From: Acanthamoeba sp. SK_2022b | Taxonomy: Eukaryota > Discosea > Longamoebia > Acanthamoebidae | Length of the DNA: 20,592 bases | Assembly: GCA_027943245.1 (NCBI GenBank) | Contig: JANDJZ010000702.1 | Span: 1 to 20,592 of the forward strand | Direction: 5' to 3' | In this document: positions 12,167 through 20,592 of the stretch, one piece after another | Layout of the letters: each line of letters opens with the position of its first letter | Position numbering within the stretch: the first letter of the stretch is position 1 | Notes under the pieces: generated by a model | Told to the model about the DNA's origin: nothing | Database searches by the model: none | The model's input: the letters and a program-made list of their open reading frames with translations, nothing else | Translations under genes and position numbers: made by a program

Positions 12167-12340
12167 CCAGTCTCCTTGCGCTTCTCTCTCGTTTCGAGCC
12201 TTGGTGAAAGCTGCCACGAAACAAACCAACGAGCACCACTACTCCTACTACTCGCCTCAAGGCCCGCTTCTCTTGTTGTAGAGGTCCCTGAAAGAAAAAG
12301 GTTTTACTCTCTCTCCCCCCCTCCACGTTGTGGCCACAGA

Positions 12341-13465
12341 TCAGTCTTTCGTGGAGGTGGAGTTGCTGGGGTCGCTTTTCTGGATCTTCAGGCGGCCCAT
12401 ACTGGAGCGCCTCTCTTCCGTGACGGTGATGGATGGCAGCTCGGCGCTCAACGAGGAGTCGGACACCACCAAGCACTCCCTGTAGCAGAGCATCCTCATC
12501 AGCTCCAGCGCTCATTTCCCCCAGCCCATGCTCGAAAGAGCGCGCACCGATAGATGAACTTGTCCGGTTCTTCTTCGTAGAGCTGCGAGTAGCGGGAAGG
12601 CCCAAGCGGCTCCTGAATAAAATAATAAATAATAAATAAATAAATAAATAATAATTCGATAAACGAAGGATAAAAGACAGAGAGAACGGAGACGTACTCT
12701 GAGGTGCCAGGTGGTCTTGAACTTGTCCAGGATCTCCTCGATTGTGGCGAAGAAGTGGCTCACTCCGCTCACCTTCACCACAAAGTTGCCATCGGGCGTG
12801 CGATCGATTCGCTGATTGAGCATGGCGCCCTTGACCGCCTGTACCGCACGCAACCAACACACAACACCGCGTCAGAGACATGACCTTTCTCTACAATTCG
12901 AAACGTGCACGGCGGGAAATGAAAGAAGAAGAAGGAGGAGGCGTGCCATGCTGGTGATGGTGTAGGATCCGACCTGCGAGCTGAAGCGAACCATGTATGA
13001 ACCCACCTGCACAGATGTCGACAAGTCCAATTAAGCGCAGAATAAAAGTGTTAAATAATAATATTTTATAATCTATGGTCTAACTATTGATTTATATGAT
13101 ATCGGTAATAGGTGGTGGCCGGTACCTCCTTGCCGGCCATGAGGTTGGCCAGCGCCTTTTGGTCCTTGAAATCGTCGCCGAAGAAGCCCCTGGGCGCACA
13201 CGAAAACAATGAAAACCAACCCAAAACCAATTCAACCCCAAAAATAAACAAAACAATTCAATTTAAAAAAAACAAAAATTGCTTGAAAATAGAGAAATAT
13301 TTTGAGGATGGGGGGAGTACGGGAGGCGTGTGATTTTCTTGATGTTGGAGAGGAAGGTCTTCCCGTCGGGGGTGAACGGCCCAAACCATTCGAGGATCTC
13401 CGCGAATCGTTCGATGGTCACCTCCCCCACCTTGTTCACTGCACTCACCTCGAGCCGTGAGACAC

Positions 13466-13545
<80 letters not shown>

Positions 13546-15578
13546 GGATGGTGGCGTACCGAGGAGGAGTCGCAGGGCGCGTATCTTGACCTTGGACTTG
13601 AGCAGCTTGACGTCGTCCCCCAGCCGACAGAAGCTGGCGAGCTTGCGCAGGAAGACGCCCCACGGCAGCGACAGCGACTTCTCGATCTTGCGGATGCGCC
13701 CCTCCGCCGTGTCCACCTTGGCGATCTTTGTCCTCCAAAACACGCGCGCCGCCTCGTTGTGCTTGCTGATCACCTCGTCGATGATCACTGTCGTCGTGCG
13801 CGTTTGTCGATTGTGTCCCACATCAGCACACGCCCGTGTGGTGTGCGCGCGTGTGGCGGAGAGGAGAGGAGGGGGAGGCGTGCCTTCGTCGAGGACGTGG
13901 GACTGGAGGATGGAGGCGAACGAGGGGCGCTCCTGCGGGTCCGGGTGCCAGCACCGGGCCATCAGCTGCGCCAGCTGCGTGGGGCAGCTCTCGGGGATCG
14001 GTGGTCGCTTGCCTGTCGACACACACAAACGCGATTGGCGTCAGAGACTTGACCTCCGGCCACGCGTGCGCGTGTATGTGCGCGTGGGAGTGGACGTGGG
14101 CGTTGTGTGGGGCAAGGGAGGGAGCCAGACCGTTGACGACGATTTCGTCGTAGACCTCCTTGAGGTCGTTGATGTCGGGGTAGGGCACTTCGCACGTCAG
14201 GAGTTCCCACAGGATGATACCGAAGCTGTACACGTCCGCCTTGGTGCTCAACGGCGCGTCCTCGTCCAAAAACAGCTCTGGCGCGCTGCGCTCGCGCGCG
14301 ACACAAAGCGTTTCACTCCCCGTCAGCCGCCTGCTACGCTCTTCCCCCCCCCCGGTTTTCCCTCTTCTCTCGTACGTGTAGATGGGGGTGCCCACTGGCC
14401 CGCTCGCCGCTGTTCGCATTTTTGACGACACTCGCGACAGACCGAAATCTGGGACACGATGGTTAGCATGCTTAAGGTGGCGGTGGTTAATTTAAGGTGG
14501 CGGCGGTGGGGGAGTACCGGCGACTTTGGTGACCTCCTGGTCGTTGATGAGGAGGTTCTGGGTCTTGAGGTCGAGGTGGAGGATGGGCTGGGAGGCGGTG
14601 TGGAGGTAGTTCATGCCGAGACAGCACTCGCGCGCGATCTTCATGCGCTTCTTGAAGGGGATCTTCCCCTGGTTCTTCTGGTGCAGCATGTCGTACACCG
14701 ACTCCCTCATCAGCTCCTGCACCCCGTTTTTGCCCGCCGCCACACACGATCAGCCCTCCAATGACATATTGTGGAGAATATTCGCATTTTAAATAAATAA
14801 TAAATAAATATAATAATAAATTTATATTCAAGGGCGCACCATGACGAGCATGAGTTTCCGTTGTTCCTCTTCGATGCACACTCCCATGAGTGTCAATACG
14901 TTGGGGTGCGGCAGCTTACTGGCAGACAAACCGATATTGAATTAAAATAAATATATATAAATAAAATAAAATAAAACACAAAAAAGAACAAACGAAAGAA
15001 ACGTCAGTCGCAAAGCCGTGAAGGAGGGCACGAGAGGGAGGCGGCGTACGTCATGATGGCGCACTCGTTACGGAAGTTGGCGATGAGCTTTTCCGACTGT
15101 TCCTGGGTGTCGGCCCCCTCGGGCAGGCTGATGCACTTCACCGCCACCTCGCTCCCGCGCAGCTCCCCCTGCGTGACCCACCCCCACAACCATCCAACCA
15201 ACCAACCAACCAACCAACGCTCAGCACGGCCCATCACGCACGGCCACGACACCTCGGCCGACGAGTGGGGGGGGAGAGCGAGTGAGAGAGCTGCGAGGCA
15301 TACCTTGAACACCGCGCCGTACGAGCCGCTGCCCAGCCGCTGGGGGTGCAGCGTGATGTCCTGCGATTCGGGTGAGGCGACCACCACGCGCCGAATGAGT
15401 TTTGGAGGAGGAGGAAGGGGGGGGGGGCAATGGAGGCTGTAGAGTAGTAGTAGTTGTTGTACCTTGATGGGCAGCTCCCACGTGGAGATGTCGTGGGTGA
15501 AGGACGAGGCCGCGCCGCCGTCGCCCCGGGATCGCCGCACAGAGACCGAAAGCAACGCCGTTCGCAGCTTCTCCTCCT

Positions 15579-15617
<39 letters not shown>

Positions 15618-16160
15618 GCATACACAGGGGCGACGACCGTGTTGAGTAAGCAGGAGGGGAGGGGGGAGGGGGCAGTGGACATACATCGCCAGAGGTGAGG
15701 GCGTCGTGTGTGGTGGAGTAGGCGAGGGTGAGGGCGTCGCCGTCGGCGAGACCGAGGCGTTTGAGGCTCTTCTTCTTGCGCTTCGAGGAGCGCTTCTTCT
15801 CCGCGCCGAGCACCTCGCCGTTCTTCAGTAGTGTCACTTCGTCCAGGGTGATGTTCGTCAAGGCCCTGAGCACAGGCAGGAAAACATGATTAATAATAAT
15901 TTGTGATATAAATAATAATTCATTCGCGCAAAAAGAGATATCATTATTGCGTTAAAAATAAATTCTCCATTTTAGAAGCGTCATAAGTCAGGAGAGCTGG
16001 ACACAAGCTGGGCAATATACAAAATAAAAACAACAAAAATAATGGGGCACCTGGCGCGAAGGAGCTCCTTCTTGAGTATGAGCTCTTTGAGGTCGTCGAG
16101 GCTTGCTTTTCCATCAATGGCGATTGTCATTGGTTCGAATTGGTACGTGATGGTGGTCAT
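12341..16160 (-). CDS. SHK-like protein kinase with ubiquitin-like N-terminus and SH2 domain
   Basis: Exons in order: 16160-16051, 15865-15685, 15576-15463, 15360-15304, 15168-15050, 14918-14840, 14716-14518, 14448-14376, 14285-14131, 14012-13884, 13787-13560, 13438-13321, 13189-13126, 13006-12947, 12838-12698, 12612-12548, 12494-12341. All phases fit; 681 residues. Residues 1-97 resemble a ubiquitin-like fold (ITYQFEPMTIAIDG..., LLKNGEVL, LADGDALTLAYS) with a basic insert. The kinase domain has glycine loop GSGSYG 145-150, Lys165 (VAVK), catalytic loop HLDLKTQN with Asp269, DFG 287-289 and APE 312-314. A helical linker leads to an SH2 domain of about 520-610, with GFFGD at its start and the phosphotyrosine-binding Arg549 in MVRFSS. 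A Ser/Thr-rich tail ends the protein. Kinase-then-SH2 order matches the Dictyostelium SHK family. Introns 10 and 14 appear to be GC-AG. Confidence 0.92.
12618..12655 (-). repeat. AATA-type AT-rich tract in kinase intron 15
   Basis: AATAAATAA repeats directly beside the acceptor of exon 16. Read on the minus strand they are T-rich, consistent with the polypyrimidine stretch of the 3' splice site. Confidence 0.75.
13467..13543 (+). repeat. (AC)n microsatellite in kinase intron 11
   Basis: About 38 perfect AC units. On the coding (minus) strand it is (GT)n and fills most of the 122-base intron 13559-13439. Confidence 0.97.
15186..15217 (+). repeat. CCAA tandem repeat in kinase intron 4
   Basis: CCATCCAACCAACCAACCAA type run of about seven units, close to the acceptor of exon 5. 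Confidence 0.85.
15581..15616 (+). repeat. (AC)n microsatellite in kinase intron 2
   Basis: About 18 AC units ending two bases from the exon 3 acceptor. On the minus strand this is (GT)n followed by ACAG. Confidence 0.95.
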
Positions 16161-16533
16161 ATGTGATCCTCGCCTCGAACTCAAGGATCCTGAATCTGTG
16201 TGGAGGGAGAATGAGGCCACTTTGAATGGGGGCTACAGGGAGTTCGGGATTCATCTCGAATTGAAAAACCGTACCCTTTCGCGCACTCGAGAACATTGCA
16301 GTAGTAGCGAGGAAATAGCCAGGTTGGATGCGTGGGCACGAATGTCCACGCGATTTGTTATTTTGCCCTGGTGGCCTGACCTTCTTGTTCGCTTGTTCAC
16401 CTACCCAGAAAACAGCTCTCTGACTGCCTGCCTGAAATTCCTCGGCGAAACTAAACACATAAAAGAAAATACAAAGAAAAGCTCCACCAAAAAAAACTCT
16501 TTGGCCACTACTACACGCAAGCAGCGCCCTAAG
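16161..16533. promoter_or_regulatory. Shared intergenic region of two divergent genes
   Basis: 373 bases separate the start codons of the kinase (-) and the phytanoyl-dioxygenase-like gene (+), so it must hold both promoters or a bidirectional one. An A-rich segment, 16448-16500, includes CATAAAAG at 16458, some 75 bases before the plus-strand ATG. It is TATA-like but unproven. The region is open in one plus-strand frame without protein-like features. Confidence 0.5.
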
Positions 16534-18104
<1,571 letters not shown>

Positions 18105-18368
18105 GGCAGCAAGCAGCAAGGCCACACCACCGAAGGTGGTGGCGGAGAGCTCGCGCGTTTCGTGCAACAAAAAGATGATCTCAGATCGTTTAATGGACGA
18201 AAGTTGGATGAATTTTCAGTGCAAATTCGAGTTGCGAGCCAATGAGAGAAGAACAGGAATTCTGGAAGTGCCAAAAACCCAGCCGTCTCCTGGCTACGCG
18301 CCAAGGCACTTTGCGGGCTGGAGCTTTCTCTGGCCCTCTCTTGTTCGTTGTCTCTCCTCCGTCCTGTG
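18105..18368. other. Spacer between dioxygenase and membrane-protein genes
   Basis: 264 bases between same-strand genes. No repeat or clear promoter motif recognised. Confidence 0.5.
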
Positions 18369-20592
18369 ATGTTGCCATCACCTTCTAGGTTCCTGCTCTT
18401 GTTGGTTCTACTCGGGCTCGCCGGTACCTTTTCTAGTTTTACTTCTTTTTTTTTTCAAATAATTAAATCAATAAATTGTAAATCTTTTTCTATATTATCT
18501 TTTCTTTTTAAAATAAAAAATCGTCTGTGGGTGTGGCAGGGGCCAGCCCGAGGTGTTCATTCCACACCATGACCGTGGTGCCGCTCGCCAACGGCGACGG
18601 CGACGGGCTCTCCGCCGACGACGTGCGGAAGCACGTCGAGGAGAGGGTCGAGTGGGTCGACCCCCAGAAGCAGCCCTGGTCCTGCGTCGACGGCCGCGCC
18701 GCCCAGCCCAGCCTCGCCACCCCGGCCGGCGACTCGGGCGAGTTCATCCTCGGCCTCGCCGCGTACACATCCTCCCGCCACCACGCACGCTTGCACCTGC
18801 ATGTTGGCTAGGCTCACCACCACCATCATCACCACTATCACCACCGCTGCCTGCGCCTTTGTCCAGATACGAGGAGCGGCTGCTGGCGGTCATGCCACGC
18901 GCGGGCCACCTCACGGAGCAGGAAGTGGCGGCGCTGTTCCAGGACTTTCTCATCACGATCCCCTACTCCCGCCGCTTCTACATGCACACCGACGAGGTAT
19001 ATTTATTTATTTATTATTTAATTTAAAAAATAAAATAAAATAAAATAAATAATATTGTGCTGATGTGGGGGAGCGGACAGCACGCGCTGGAGCGACTGCG
19101 CGAGGCGACGGAGGACGACCTGTTCGACCCGGCGCGCCGGCCGGCGCCGGAGGACCAGGAGCGGCTGCTGGGGCTGCTGTCCGACCCGGCCTACCTGGGC
19201 TGCGGCCACCTGCGCCTGCTCCTCCAGCACCCCGACCAGTACGGCGTGCGCCCACAGCTCACCCAGTGGCTCATCCGTACGATCCCCGACCTTAAATTTT
19301 TTTTCTCTCTTTTTTATTATATTTTTTATTTATTATTTATTTTTTCAAAAAAATCAAAAATGGTTACGATCAACCCGGTTATATGATCGCTGTTGTAGAG
19401 GATGAAGAGGTGATCAGCTCTTCTTGTTAATGAGTGAATGGACGGTGCAGGATCGTACTTCCTATATTTGTGGAACCACGAGCACGGCGGGAAGCTCCAC
19501 CACCACACCTCGCTCTCCCTCGTGGACCTGGCCGGCGACCACGTGTACGTGCTCCCCCCTGTCCGCGCGTGCGTGCTCGTGTCTCGTGTGTTGTGCGTGT
19601 GCCTCGCGACATTCCTCGACTCATAAATTATAAAAAATATATATTAAAATTCCGAAAATAATATTTAAAAATCAATATATGTAAAAACAGGGAGCAGGCG
19701 GTGGTGGTGATCGACACCGACAAATCGCATCTCGCGCCGGGCGACATGGTAGGCGCCCCCCCCCCACCACGAAGAGGGACTCCCTCGCTCGCCGACGAAA
19801 GCGCGCGGCCTCGTTCTGTGTTCCTGATCGATCGCTGGCGAATCGCGCAGTGCCAGGGGCTGGCGCCGATGATCCCGGGCCGGGACGACCTCAATTCCTT
19901 CTTCACCGACCACGCCTCCTTCGTGACCCTGGGCGTCCGTGGCGAGGTAAGGCCCCTCCCCCACACTCGCCTCCCCCCTCCAAAGAGCGAAAAACGAAAA
20001 AAAGAACGAAACTATTATGTGTCGCCCTCTTGATGTCTTTGTTGATGATTGTCGATTGGGGGGGGGCAGGTGGCCAACTTCTTCGCCCTCAAACTGAACG
20101 AGCAGGCCATCGGCGGCTCCGATGTGCCCTACCTCACCGTACCTGTCTCTCCCCCCCTCCGCTTTCGCTCTTTTTCCCCTCCCCCCTCCCGCGCCCTAAC
20201 CAAGTGAGCGTCACAGACGCCAGGCACGCACCTGCACACGGGCAAGAACTACGCGCAGCTGCTGAGCCGCGTACGGCCACGCTCCTCTCGCGGTGGCCGG
20301 TGGTGGTTGCGCCTGACATGCACGCACACGCCCGCCTGTGTGCTGGAATAACCAGATGACGGAGCTGGGCAACACTCAGCTGGCCCTGACGGTGGGCTAT
20401 CTGGCCAAGGGCGAGCCCCAGTACGCCGTCAACATCGTCGTCGACCGCGAGCGCAAGATGGGCATGATCATCGGTATGACGCTCCCCCCCCCCCTCTTTT
20501 GCCTGCTCTTCCTGAGGGCTCACCGATTTGTGACAGGGAGCCTGGTGAGCATAGCGGCGTGCGCGCTGGCCCTCGCGGCCATGATCCTCTTT
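18369..20592 (+). CDS. Uncharacterised secretory-pathway protein with C-terminal membrane helix (3' partial)
   Basis: Exons: 18369-18423, 18540-18762, 18867-18996, 19081-19276, 19451-19544, 19691-19748, 19851-19946, 20070-20138, 20217-20270, 20356-20473, 20537->20592. All phases fit and 383 residues are visible. Exon 1 encodes a signal peptide (MLPSPSRFLLLLVLLGLAG) with likely cleavage soon after. A mostly globular ectodomain follows. Notable motifs: PYSRRFYMHTDE; GCGHLRLLLQHP (Cys177, His179, His186), then DQYGVR; a His-rich stretch HEHGGKLHHHT; GDHVEQAVVVIDTD; and HLHTGKNYAQ. These Cys and His residues could bind a metal, but I do not recognise the family. The last exon is a hydrophobic helix running off the window, so a type I membrane anchor (or a lipid-anchor signal) is likely. 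The 3' end is not in the window. Confidence 0.8.

Noticed and set aside
12900..12947. Alternative GT donor at minus-strand 12910 for kinase intron 14
   Set aside because: In frame, but it would insert eleven residues (ARLLLLLSFPA) inside the SH2 core. The GC donor restores the normal SH2 spacing.
13258..14028. Frames with Cys-Val or His-Thr runs over the AC repeat
   Set aside because: They read through intron 11. Kinase homology and phase define the exons instead.

Overview
The window reads as nuclear DNA of a GC-rich, intron-dense protist. Amoebozoa of the Acanthamoeba type are the best guess. Reasons: most genes are split into many short exons by introns of about 70-250 bases; the kinase is of the Dictyostelium SHK (kinase plus SH2) kind; and microsatellites fill the introns and spacers. 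Every spliced model below was built by hand from reading frame, intron phase and family similarity. There is no transcript evidence behind any of them.

Layout, left to right. 1-2379 (+): 3' part of the MCM4 replicative helicase gene, eight exons. 2644-3462 (+): single-exon lysine-rich protein of unknown function. 3750-5279 (+): single-exon protein with a PD-(D/E)XK nuclease-like core. 5519-6529 (-): uncharacterised single-exon ORF that converges on it. 6530-7664: poorly coding DNA with a 42-base tandem repeat. 7665-9472 (+): a helical, TPR-like protein, with good support for its last exon and tentative upstream exons carrying Cys-x2-Cys motifs. 9889-10921 (-): omega-class glutathione S-transferase, six exons. 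11323-12166 (-): acidic coiled-coil protein, two exons. 12341-16160 (-): 17-exon signalling kinase with a ubiquitin-like N-terminus, a kinase domain and an SH2 domain. 16534-18104 (+): PHYHD1-like phytanoyl-CoA dioxygenase family protein, eight exons, divergent from the kinase. 18369->20592 (+): secretory-pathway protein with a signal peptide and an apparent C-terminal membrane helix; the window ends inside it.

The genes do not form one pathway: replication, detoxification, phosphotyrosine signalling and an oxygenase sit side by side, as is usual in compact protist genomes. The window's main surprises are in splicing and composition. Three introns are best read as GC-AG with nearly the same donor. 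Donors strongly prefer C at +4. The MCM4 gene lacks the codons for part of its Walker B motif. A tract of about 26 telomere-like CCCAAA units sits in an MCM4 intron. The 3.6-9.5 kb stretch looks different from its flanks: large intronless ORFs and a less GC-biased text, with a possible unmodelled zinc-binding gene.
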